A stretch of DNA of 5,554 nucleotides from Chloroflexia bacterium. GTDB lineage: Bacteria; Chloroflexota; Chloroflexia; QHBQ01; JADMIH01. Positions 1 to 5,344 of the stretch are shown here, in pieces. Within the stretch, counting starts at the first letter, position 1, and the number at the start of each line of letters is the position of its first letter. The position numbers and the translations under genes are program-made. The stretch spans positions 1 through 5,554 of the forward strand of contig JAICKM010000483.1 of NCBI GenBank assembly GCA_025927935.1. The letters are read 5' to 3'. The notes below the pieces were generated by a model. It did no database searches, was not told the DNA's origin, and worked only from the letters and a program-made list of their open reading frames with translations.

Positions 1-871
1 CGCGCGGTTCTACGGCGGGGACCGCGCAGCCGGGGTCGTGGTTCTGGAGGACATGGGTGAGGGTGCGCACCTGCACACCTTCTTGCTGGACAACGATCCC
101 GCGGCGGCGGAAGCCGCGCTGATCGGGCTGGCGACTACACTGGGCCACATGCACGCGCTGGGTGCGGGCAACGTCGCCGCGTACCGCCGCCTGCGGGATG
201 CTCTCGGCCCCGCGAATCCCGAAGCGACCCTGGAGGGCTACGACTGGCTCACGCCGGCCTTCGACGGCATGGTGGCGGCGTTCGGCATTACCCCTGCACC
301 GGGCACCGATAGCGATCTGCTCGCGCTTGGCGCCGCGTTGCGGGATCCGGGGCCGTTCCTCACCTATATCCATGGCGATCCGTGCCTGGATAACTGTCTG
401 CTGACGCCCGCAGGGGTGCGGTTGTTCGATTTCGAGGTAGGGGGCGCGGGCCAGGCGCTGATCGACGGCGTGTACGGGCGGATGCGGTTTCCGTCCTGCT
501 GGTGTGTCGGGCAGTTGCCCCCAGCCATCCCGCTACGCATGGAGGCGGCCTATCGCGCCGAACTGGTGCGCGGCTGTCCGGCGGCAGCCGACGACACGCT
601 CCTTGCCCACGCTGTGGCCGAGGCGTGCGCGTTCTGGATTTTGCGCATGGGCCAGTGGAAGCAGCTTACTCGCGCGCTGGAATCGGATTATGAGTGGGGC
701 ATCGCCACGGGTCGCCAACGCTTCTTGTTGCGTCTGCCGATGGTAGCGCGCACCCTGGGCGAGATCGGCCACCTGGACGCGCTGGGCGCCTCATTCGCGC
801 GGATGGCGAACGCCGCCCTGCGCCGCTGGCCGGATCTCGCGCCTATGCTCTATTACCCGGCGTTTCAATAA
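1..871 (+). CDS. APH/choline-kinase-fold phosphotransferase, 5'-truncated by window edge
   Basis: The reading frame is open from the first complete codon (2-4) to TAA at 869-871, giving 289 visible residues; the true start lies upstream of the window. GTG at 38 is an internal valine codon, because the residues before it (ARFYGGDRAAGVVVLEDMG) already read as the end of the kinase N-lobe and hinge. The C-lobe carries the APH signature: HGD at visible residues 124-126 (catalytic Asp), Asn131 in the HGDPCLDN context, and DFE at 143-145 in place of the metal-binding D-F/W-D/E motif. The spacing of 17 residues between the two Asp is normal for Pfam APH (PF01636). Family members transfer phosphate from ATP or GTP to small hydroxylated molecules such as aminoglycosides, homoserine, choline or sugars; nothing here identifies the substrate, so a resistance role should not be assumed. 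No membrane segment is evident. A strong hairpin at 908-934 lies 36 bases after the stop. Family is fairly sure, function unknown. Confidence 0.82.
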   Translation, partial: ARFYGGDRAAGVVVLEDMGEGAHLHTFLLDNDPAAAEAALIGLATTLGHMHALGAGNVAAYRRLRDALGPANPEATLEGYDWLTPAFDGMVAAFGITPAPGTDSDLLALGAALRDPGPFLTYIHGDPCLDNCLLTPAGVRLFDFEVGGAGQALIDGVYGRMRFPSCWCVGQLPPAIPLRMEAAYRAELVRGCPAAADDTLLAHAVAEACAFWILRMGQWKQLTRALESDYEWGIATGRQRFLLRLPMVARTLGEIGHLDALGASFARMANAALRRWPDLAPMLYYPAFQ

Positions 872-904
872 CGCCGCCCGGCGTGGGTGCAGAGGAGAAT
901 TAGA

Positions 905-1152
905 GCACGCGGGCCGGAGTCGAACCGGCCCGCGGGAGCTTACACCTACCAAGTTATCTCCGAATCGAACGGAGCCTCAGCCCTCGTGATAGCCGCTATC
1001 GCGTGCCGTTGCCCGTTGCTGGTCCAGGTTCGACGCCGCTTCAACGGGCACTCGCGGCGCTTCAACTGGGCCGCGGCGCCGGGCTGGCCGGTCCCGCGGC
1101 GGATCTCGGTGGCGGGCGGATCTACCTGTTAGGCAGGAGAATCGGCCCACCG
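905..1152 (-). ncRNA. Candidate orphan structured RNA with tRNA-like 3' part
   Basis: No convincing protein gene occupies 872-1276. On the minus strand a promoter-like -10 (1163-1158) predicts a start near 1151, exactly where a stem begins: CGGTGG (1152-1147) pairs with CCACCG (1112-1107) around an inner CCTG/CAGG hairpin. Further along are an 8-bp perfect stem (1049-1042 with 1018-1011), GATAG/CTATC (1000-996 with 992-988), CTCCG/CGGAG with loop TTCGATT (974-958), and a 10-bp perfect stem with loop TTCGACT (934-908). GCACGCG (1006-1000) can also pair with CGCGTGC (911-905). A 9-nt direct repeat, CGCTTCAAC on the plus strand, occurs at 1037-1045 and 1058-1066. I see no tmRNA, RNase P, SRP, 6S or common riboswitch signature, and no minus-strand gene follows, so a stand-alone RNA is likelier than a leader. 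In DNA this GC-rich some stems arise by chance; the promoter-to-hairpin arrangement is the main argument. Confidence 0.35.
908..934. terminator. Strong 10-bp hairpin, terminator-like
   Basis: Perfect arms 908-917 and 925-934 enclose a 7-nt loop (AGTCGAA on plus, TTCGACT on minus). It lies 36 bases past the phosphotransferase stop and at the predicted 3' end of the minus-strand RNA candidate. On the minus strand it is followed by TGCTCTAATTCTCCTCT, which is pyrimidine-rich but not a true T-run; on the plus strand there is no T-tract at all. It may therefore be a weak terminator, an RNA-processing or stability hairpin, or a diverged member of the GGGCCGG/CCGGCCC dyads seen in the other gaps. 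Confidence 0.4.
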
Positions 1153-1157
1153 GTGTT

Positions 1158-1166
1158 AGTATACCA
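1158..1166 (-). promoter_or_regulatory. Extended -10 promoter for the candidate RNA
   Basis: On the minus strand the sequence reads TGTGG-TATACT: a TATACT hexamer (5/6 to TATAAT) preceded by TGG, the extended -10 TGN, and by a TRTG-like motif. The best -35 at 17-18 nt spacing is poor (TAGGAA, 1187-1182), as is usual for extended -10 promoters. This AT-rich patch stands out in GC-rich surroundings. Predicted start is about 1151. The nearest minus-strand protein gene (ending at 1277) lies upstream, so this promoter does not serve it. Confidence 0.45.
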
Positions 1167-1212
1167 CAGGGGCGATGGGCCTTCCTAGTGGGCGAGAGGT
1201 TTGTTGGGGCAC

Positions 1213-1239
1213 GGGGCCGGTTTCAGCCCGGCCCCTACA
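1213..1239 (+). repeat. REP-like palindrome, copy 1
   Basis: Arms GGGGCCGG (1213-1220) and CCGGCCCC (1228-1235) enclose a 7-nt loop and are followed by TACA. From 1214, 26 bases match the element at 4083-4108 with only three differences, all in the loop, and both lie in the same orientation. The copy sits 37 bases beyond the stop of the minus-strand small gene, where it could form a hairpin in the 3' end of that mRNA. Short palindromes with a CCCCTACA tail are a common style of dispersed intergenic repeat in some high-GC bacteria; family identity is not proven from two copies. Confidence 0.55.
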
Positions 1240-1276
1240 AGGGCAATTGCCGTGGCCGGGCGCCGGAGGGCGCCGG

Positions 1277-1651
1277 TCAGCCGGTGGGCAGGACGTGGGC
1301 GCGCACGGCGGCATCGGCGGCAGCGCGGATCACGGGCCAGTTGCGCTTGCCGTCGGGCCGGGTTAGCTCGGCGGGGGGCACGGCGGTGAGCAGGATTTCG
1401 GCGCGGCGGGCCGAGCGGGCGGGGGATTTGATGAAGAGAACGGCGATCTGGCCGTTGAACCCCGCCGAGCGGTCCACCTGGCCCGCGGTCGTCAGCCGCC
1501 CGTAGAGCGGCTTGGCGGCGGCGTAGCCGAGCAGGCGCCCGTTTGCGCGTACCGCTTGGAAATCGCTATGGTAGAGCGGGTAGCGGAAATAGTAGGCGAT
1601 CTGGGGATCGCGCCGCAGGGCGGTTAGATCGAAGTGCTTGAAGATGGGCAT
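1277..1651 (-). CDS. Small uncharacterised protein, 124 residues
   Basis: I do not recognise this protein. The start ATG at 1651-1649 begins MPIFKHFDLTALRRDP and has a strong Shine-Dalgarno (AAGGGGGAG, 1665-1657) five bases upstream. An in-frame extension to 1801 would add 50 residues of low-complexity, Ala/Arg/Gln-rich sequence that looks like translated non-coding DNA, so the shorter form is preferred. The protein has no obvious signal peptide or membrane span and no cysteine. It is rich in aromatic residues near the N-terminus (YYFRYPLYHSDF, about residues 19-30), has a hydrophobic strand-like stretch (GQIAVLFIKS, near residue 70), and ends in an Ala-rich probable helix. Balanced amino-acid use and G/C-biased third positions support real coding. 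It is transcribed alone, divergently from the glycosyltransferase gene, and a candidate operator sits in its promoter. A lineage-restricted family is plausible. Confidence 0.68.
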   Translation of the reverse strand: MPIFKHFDLTALRRDPQIAYYFRYPLYHSDFQAVRANGRLLGYAAAKPLYGRLTTAGQVDRSAGFNGQIAVLFIKSPARSARRAEILLTAVPPAELTRPDGKRNWPVIRAAADAAVRAHVLPTG

Positions 1652-1706
1652 GGCGGCTCCCCCTTGCGCCGCTGCCTGGCTCACCTGTCGGGCGCGGGCG
1701 CTACTG

Positions 1707-1735
1707 CAATTACCCCGGCACAATTTGTGCCCCAA
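1707..1735 (-). promoter_or_regulatory. Predicted promoter of the small uncharacterised gene
   Basis: On the minus strand a TTGGGG -35-like hexamer (1735-1730) is separated by exactly 17 bases from a TAATTG -10-like hexamer (1712-1707). The matches are partial (3/6 and 4/6), but spacing and position are right: the start would fall near 1700, giving a leader of about 50 nt before the ATG at 1651. The spacer holds almost all of a perfect palindrome (1717-1731). Confidence 0.33.
1717..1731. promoter_or_regulatory. Operator-like perfect 15-bp dyad
   Basis: GGCACAA-T-TTGTGCC is a perfect palindrome with 7-bp arms around one central base. It is AT-rich in the middle within GC-rich DNA, which is typical of a dimeric regulator's site. 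It lies between the predicted -35 and -10 of the small gene, where a bound repressor would block polymerase or a MerR-like protein would remodel the spacer. I cannot assign it to a known regulator family. Confidence 0.35.
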
Positions 1736-1780
1736 CTCCGCCTCGCGTGATCCTCCTGGTTGTCTATCAGCGTAACGAGG

Positions 1781-1830
1781 GCGGGCCGGACCGGTTGGCA
1801 ACCCGGCCCGCGCCGCAAATCTGCGGGCCG
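1781..1830. repeat. Three-segment competing inverted repeat
   Basis: GCGGGCCGG (1781-1789) is complementary to CCGGCCCGC (1803-1811), giving a 9-bp stem with a 13-nt loop. The same middle segment is also complementary over 8 bp to GCGGGCCG at 1823-1830 (loop 1812-1822), so the two hairpins exclude each other. It lies in the divergent region, upstream of the weak promoter predicted for the glycosyltransferase gene and outside the predicted leader of the small gene. It could be a diverged repeat, or an attenuator if transcription starts further upstream than predicted. Confidence 0.4.
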
Positions 1831-1842
1831 AAAGTCTGATCG

Positions 1843-1870
1843 TTTTCTTACCTCGTTCTGGCTCTATTCT
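1843..1870 (+). promoter_or_regulatory. Weak candidate promoter for the glycosyltransferase gene
   Basis: TATTCT (1865-1870, 5/6 to TATAAT) lies 16 bases after TTTTCT (1843-1848, a poor -35) in the most AT-rich patch of the divergent region. A start near 1877 would give a leader of about 115 nt before the ATG at 1993. TACACT at 1884-1889 is an alternative -10. The rest of 1652-1992 shows no further gene. Confidence 0.22.
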
Positions 1871-1919
1871 AAAGCTGAGGCGCTACACTGGCAATAGGCG
1901 CAATTGGAATGCGGATACC

Positions 1920-1931
1920 GGGGCATGCCCC
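1920..1931. promoter_or_regulatory. GGGGCATGCCCC perfect palindrome in the predicted leader
   Basis: A perfect 12-bp palindrome about 60 bases before the glycosyltransferase start, downstream of its predicted promoter. It could be a regulator site. In GC-rich DNA a palindrome this short is only mildly surprising, so this is a note rather than an assignment. Confidence 0.18.
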
Positions 1932-1980
1932 TGGCCTGGTAACGCCGTGCGATTGCTGGGACTTTGCTTGCGGGCCAAAC

Positions 1981-1984
1981 GAGG
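1981..1984 (+). promoter_or_regulatory. Shine-Dalgarno fixing the start at 1993
   Basis: GAGG stands eight bases before ATG 1993-1995. The longer in-frame ATG at 1909 has only a weak GGA-containing stretch before it, and would prepend 28 residues (MRIPGHAPGLVTPCD...) unlike any GT39 N-terminus. The nearby ATG at 1988 is out of frame. Confidence 0.5.
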
Positions 1985-1992
1985 ATAATGGG

Positions 1993-4062
1993 ATGATCAC
2001 GACTACCGAGACAACCAAAACCGCGGTCTTAGCGGGCCGTATCGAGCGGGAAAAGCTGCTGTCCTGGCTGGGGCTGGCCGGGGCGCTGGCGGTTTCCGCG
2101 GGGCTGAACCTGTGGAACCTGGCGCAGAACGGCTACGATAATCTGTACTACTCCGTTGCCGTGCAGAGCATGTTGCAAAGCTGGCATAATTTCTTCTTTG
2201 CGTCATACGACGCGGGCGGGTTTATCAGCGTGGATAAGCCGCCGGTGGCGCTCTGGATTCAGACGCTGGGCGCCAAGCTGCTGGGGTTCAATGCGCTGGG
2301 CATCCTGTTGCCGGAGGCGCTGGCCGGGATCGCGTCGGTGGCGTTGCTGTACTTCCTGGTGCGGCGGCTTTTCGGGCCGCTTGCCGCATCTATCGCAGCG
2401 CTGGCGCTGGCGCTGACGCCCATCGCTGTGGCCGTGGAACGGGGCAACAACACCGATACCTGGTTGATGTTCACGCTGCTGCTGGCGGCCAGGGCGATCA
2501 CGCGGGCCACGGAAACGGGACGCTTCGCGTTGCTGGCGCTGAGCATGGCCTTGGTGGGCGTGGCGTTCAACATAAAGATGCTGGAAGCGTTCATCGTGCT
2601 GCCCGCGTTTTATCTGCTCTACCTGGTGGCGGCGCCGGTTCGGTGGCCGCGGCGGCTGCTGCACCTGGTGCTGGGCACCGTGGTGGTGCTGGGCGTCGCG
2701 CTCTCCTGGCCGCTGGCCGTGGACCTGACGCCGCCCGATGCACGGCCCTGGGTGGGCGGCAGCCAGCATAACAGCGTGCTGGAACTGGCGCTAGGCTACA
2801 ACGGGCTGAGCCGGGTGACGGGCCAGGGCGAGGGCTTCGGCGGGCGCGGGCCGCAAGGCGGCTTCCGCAGCGGCGCGCCCGGCGGCTTCCCCGGCTTCGG
2901 CAATAATCCGGGTGGCTTCCCCAACTTCGGCAATAATCCGGGTGGCGGGCCACGGGGTGGCGGGGGCCTGTTCGACGCGGGGAACGCCGGGCCGCTGCGG
3001 CTGGTCACCGGTCCGCTGGCCGGGCAGTGGAGCTGGCTGGTGCCGCTGGCCCTGTTTGGCGTACCGGTCGCCGTGTGGGGCGTGCGCCGCCGCCGGCCCC
3101 TGGAGGGGCGCGGCCAGGCGATTCTGCTCTGGACCGGCTGGCTCGCGATGTATGGCGTGGTCTTCAGCATGGCGCAGGGCATCTTCCACCCGTACTATCT
3201 GATCATGCTGGCGCCCGCGGCGGCGGCCCTGGTGGGCATCGGCATGGCGGCGCTGTGGGCGGCGTACCGGCGGGGTGGCTGGGCCGCCTGGCTGTTGCCG
3301 GTGGCGCTGCTCGTGACCGCCATCTGGCAGATGACTCTGGTGGGCGCCTATCCGGCATGGAGCGCGTGGCTCACCCCGCTGGCCTGGGGCGGCAGCATTC
3401 TCGCCGCCGTGCCGCTGGTGGTGACGCGGCTGCTGAGCCGGCGGGTGTGGCGGCGCTGGGGGCCCGGCCTGGTGGGCGCGGGCCTGGTGGCGCTGCTCGT
3501 GGCGCCGCTGGCCTGGGCCGTCACGCCGGTGCTGGCGGCGCCGACGAACGCCAGCCTGCCCGAAGCGGGGCCGCAAGCACTGAACCGCTACGACCCGACC
3601 AGTTGGACGCGACTGTACGGGATGGCCGCGCCGGGGCCGGGCGCGCCGGTCGGCAACGGGCTGATCTCGTACCTGGAGGCCAACAGCGCGGGCTATTTCT
3701 ACCTGGTGGCCGTCTCGACTTCGCAGCAAGCCTCGTCGATTGCGCTGGAGACCGGCAAGCCGGTGCTGGCTGTCGCGGGGTTCATGGGCACCGACCCGGC
3801 CCTGACGGCGGACAAACTGGCGGCGATGGTCGCCGCTAAGCAGGTGCGCTTCGTGATGGGCCTGGGTAACGGCGGCGGCATGCGCGGGGGTATGCGTGGT
3901 GGCAGCGCGGACACCGGCGTGAGCGGCTGGATCCAGTCGCACTGCACGGCGGTGGACACGAGCCTATATCAGGGGCAGATCGGCGGGAACGGCTTGCCCG
4001 GAGGGTTCGGCGGGGGCCGGGGCGGCAACTCAGCGCTCTACGACTGCGCCGCGCAGCCGTAA
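1993..4062 (+). CDS. GT39 membrane glycosyltransferase, YkcA/B-type mannosyltransferase
   Basis: This 689-residue protein is a polytopic membrane enzyme of the PMT-2/ArnT-like GT39 group. Such enzymes take a sugar from a polyprenyl-phosphate donor and attach it to an acceptor on the outer face of the cytoplasmic membrane. Visible marks: a first membrane span at about 21-42; the first extracytoplasmic loop with Asp49 in NGYDNLYYSVAVQSM, the place of the catalytic Asp in the family; the conserved DKPPVALWIQ (81-90); ERGNNTDTWLM (149-159); and about ten further hydrophobic spans up to about 515. A Gly/Pro/Phe/Asn-rich insert (about 277-333) interrupts the membrane core. The tail (about 555-689) matches the soluble C-terminal domain of YkcA/B-like putative mannosyltransferases, with GLISYLEANS, KPVLAVAGFMGTDP, and two cysteines (651, 685) that could form a disulfide. 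It also has Gly-rich runs at 624-637 and 664-678. It is a single gene with its own leader, convergent with the sigma-factor operon. The sugar and acceptor cannot be told from sequence. Confidence 0.9.
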   Translation: MITTTETTKTAVLAGRIEREKLLSWLGLAGALAVSAGLNLWNLAQNGYDNLYYSVAVQSMLQSWHNFFFASYDAGGFISVDKPPVALWIQTLGAKLLGFNALGILLPEALAGIASVALLYFLVRRLFGPLAASIAALALALTPIAVAVERGNNTDTWLMFTLLLAARAITRATETGRFALLALSMALVGVAFNIKMLEAFIVLPAFYLLYLVAAPVRWPRRLLHLVLGTVVVLGVALSWPLAVDLTPPDARPWVGGSQHNSVLELALGYNGLSRVTGQGEGFGGRGPQGGFRSGAPGGFPGFGNNPGGFPNFGNNPGGGPRGGGGLFDAGNAGPLRLVTGPLAGQWSWLVPLALFGVPVAVWGVRRRRPLEGRGQAILLWTGWLAMYGVVFSMAQGIFHPYYLIMLAPAAAALVGIGMAALWAAYRRGGWAAWLLPVALLVTAIWQMTLVGAYPAWSAWLTPLAWGGSILAAVPLVVTRLLSRRVWRRWGPGLVGAGLVALLVAPLAWAVTPVLAAPTNASLPEAGPQALNRYDPTSWTRLYGMAAPGPGAPVGNGLISYLEANSAGYFYLVAVSTSQQASSIALETGKPVLAVAGFMGTDPALTADKLAAMVAAKQVRFVMGLGNGGGMRGGMRGGSADTGVSGWIQSHCTAVDTSLYQGQIGGNGLPGGFGGGRGGNSALYDCAAQP
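2881..2940 (+). repeat. 30-bp tandem duplication in the glycosyltransferase gene
   Basis: Two adjacent 30-bp units (2881-2910, 2911-2940) differ at only three bases and encode GGFPGFGNNP and GGFPNFGNNP (residues 297-306 and 307-316). Being in frame, they lengthen an extracytoplasmic Gly-rich loop. A smaller duplication of the same kind, about 12 bp, encodes GGMRGGMRGG near residues 628-637. Such loops expand and contract by slippage. Confidence 0.85.
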
Positions 4063-4082
4063 TCCGGCACCGGGAATGGTTC

Positions 4083-4108
4083 GGGCCGGTTTGAAACCGG
4101 CCCCTACA
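4083..4108 (+). repeat. REP-like palindrome, copy 2, in the convergent gap
   Basis: A near-perfect dyad: 10-bp arms GGGCCGGTTT (4083-4092) and AAACCGGCCC (4094-4103) around one base, followed by CTACA. It is 23/26 identical to 1214-1239, and the differences are confined to the loop. It is the only structure in the 70-base gap between the glycosyltransferase stop (4062) and the sigma-factor stop (4133), so as a hairpin it could protect or end both convergent transcripts. No T-run follows on either strand, so it is not a textbook intrinsic terminator. Confidence 0.6.
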
Positions 4109-4132
4109 CTGGCCGCAAGGCGCGCCGCCGGC

Positions 4133-5344
4133 TTAGAACAGGCGCTCGGCGAGGAGCGCGCGCTCGGCGGGGTTGGCGGTAAGGGCGAGCGCGCGGGCAT
4201 CGGCGGCGCGCGCCTCGTCGGGCCGGCCCACCGCGCGCAGTAACTCGGCGTGCGGGGCTTGGTACTGGGGGTTTTGCGCGTGGGCGCCGGCCAGCGCCTC
4301 CACCTCGCCGCGCGCGGGGGCCGGCCCGACGACATAGCGCAGGGCGATGGCCCGGTTGAGCCGCACAACAGGTGTGGGCTGGTGCTGATAGAGCGTGTGG
4401 TAGAGCATGAAAATCTGCACCCAATCGGTGGCCTCCCAGGTGGGGGCTTCGGCGTGGCAGGCGGCGATGGCGGCCTGGATCTGGTAGGGACCGGGCCGGC
4501 GGGCCTGGGTTGCCTCCACGATCAGCGCGCTCGCGGCGGCGATGGCGGCGTGGTCCCAGCGGGCGCGGTCCTGATCGCGCAGGAGCACCAGGCGGCCTGA
4601 GCCGTCGAAGCGCGCGGCGGCACGCGCCTGGTGCACGCGCAGCAATGCTAGCAGGCCCAGGACTTCCGGCTCGGCGGGCAGCAAGCGGTGGAGCAGCCCC
4701 GCTAGCCACGCGGCCTCTTCGGCCAGGTCGGGCCGTGCCGCCGCGCCATCGGACGCCAGGTAGCCTTCATTGAACAGCAGGTAGAGCACGGCGAGGACTT
4801 CGTCCAGGCGGGCGGCCAGCAGCGGGCCGGTGGGCACGCGAAAGGGGATGCCGGCGGCGACGATCTTGCGCTTGGCGCGCACGATGCGCTGGGCCACGGT
4901 CGCCTCGCTGGTGAGGAAGGCGCGGGCGATGGCGGCCGTCGGCAGGCCGCAGACGGCGCGCAGCGTCAGCGCCAGTTGCGCCTCGCGGGCCAGCGCGGGG
5001 TGGCAGCAGGTGAAGATCAGGCGGAGGCGGTCGTCCTCCGCGGGCGGGGCGGCGGGGGCCGCCGCCTGTTCCAGCAGGGCCAGTTTGCCGGCATAACGCG
5101 CTTCGCGCCGCCAGCGGTCGATGGCTTTGCGCCGGGCGGCGGTGAGCAACCAGGCGCCGGGCCGGTCGGGGATGCCCTCGCGCGGCCAATGTTCCAGGGC
5201 CGCCAGGAGGGCATCCTGCACAAGGTCTTCGGCCTGATCGAAATCGCCCAGGAGCCGGACCAGGGTCGCCGTCAAGTGGCCCGCTTCCTCGCGGAAGACG
5301 CGGGTGAGGGCAGCATCGGCGGCGGCCCGGCCAGGATCATCCAT
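4133..5344 (-). CDS. ECF sigma factor, ECF42 type, with TPR-like C-terminal extension
   Basis: This 403-residue protein is about twice the length of a plain ECF sigma factor. Sigma region 2 covers about 13-82, with DFDQAEDLVQDALLAALEHW for core binding and the -10 helix and RPGAWLLTAARRKAIDRWRR after it. Sigma region 4 covers about 104-162, with FTCCHPALAREAQLALTLR and the helix-turn-helix LPTAAIARAFLTSEATVAQR. The extension from about 165 is the DUF6596 type: DEVLAVLYLLFNEGY (181-195), EEAAWLAGLLHRLLP, then GPYQIQAAIAACHAEA (285-300), ATDWVQIFMLYHTL (305-318) and PVVRLNRAIAL (325-335), with TPR-like helices to the end. This is the layout of the ECF42 group, which usually lacks an anti-sigma factor and whose extension is thought to control activity. 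Its ATG overlaps the TGA of the upstream DGPF gene (TGATG) and has no Shine-Dalgarno, so translation probably depends on that gene. No anti-sigma gene is visible. Targets are unknown. Confidence 0.93.
   Translation of the reverse strand: MDDPGRAAADAALTRVFREEAGHLTATLVRLLGDFDQAEDLVQDALLAALEHWPREGIPDRPGAWLLTAARRKAIDRWRREARYAGKLALLEQAAAPAAPPAEDDRLRLIFTCCHPALAREAQLALTLRAVCGLPTAAIARAFLTSEATVAQRIVRAKRKIVAAGIPFRVPTGPLLAARLDEVLAVLYLLFNEGYLASDGAAARPDLAEEAAWLAGLLHRLLPAEPEVLGLLALLRVHQARAAARFDGSGRLVLLRDQDRARWDHAAIAAASALIVEATQARRPGPYQIQAAIAACHAEAPTWEATDWVQIFMLYHTLYQHQPTPVVRLNRAIALRYVVGPAPARGEVEALAGAHAQNPQYQAPHAELLRAVGRPDEARAADARALALTANPAERALLAERLF

Noticed and set aside
38..871. Phosphotransferase starting at GTG 38
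   Set aside because: The frame stays open to the window edge and the upstream residues fit the kinase N-lobe, so the gene is truncated rather than starting here.
887..1132. Plus-strand open frames in the 872-1276 gap
   Set aside because: No ribosome site of note and they run through perfect hairpins; Arg/Pro/Ala-rich translation looks non-coding.
905..1152. tmRNA, RNase P RNA, SRP RNA, 6S RNA or SAM riboswitch
   Set aside because: A tRNA-like 3' hairpin suggested tmRNA, but the 5' end lacks the GGGGNTG/GATTCGACGGG start and a tag frame; RNase P and SRP core motifs are absent; a TATCACGAG stretch only faintly recalls SAM-I and the other conserved blocks are missing or out of order.
1188..1505. 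Plus-strand open frame of 105 codons opposite the small minus-strand gene
   Set aside because: Its start lies within the intergenic repeat region, composition is Arg/Gly/Ala-rich, and the opposite strand has the better ribosome site and a more natural protein sequence.
2881..2940. CRISPR-like direct repeats
   Set aside because: The two 30-bp units are directly adjacent with no spacers and lie in frame within a coding region.
3027..3839. Plus-strand open frame of 270 codons overlapping the glycosyltransferase in another frame
   Set aside because: Gly/Ala/Arg-rich low-complexity translation, no motifs; a frame shadow of the real gene.
2791..3942. Minus-strand open frame of 383 codons inside the glycosyltransferase gene
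   Set aside because: His/Arg/Pro/Ala-rich translation typical of the antisense of GC-rich coding DNA; the plus-strand GT39 frame has clear family motifs across the same bases.
4219..4228. GGGCCGGCCC palindrome inside the sigma-factor gene
   Set aside because: Explained by GC-rich codons; it lacks the loop and CTACA tail of the intergenic elements.
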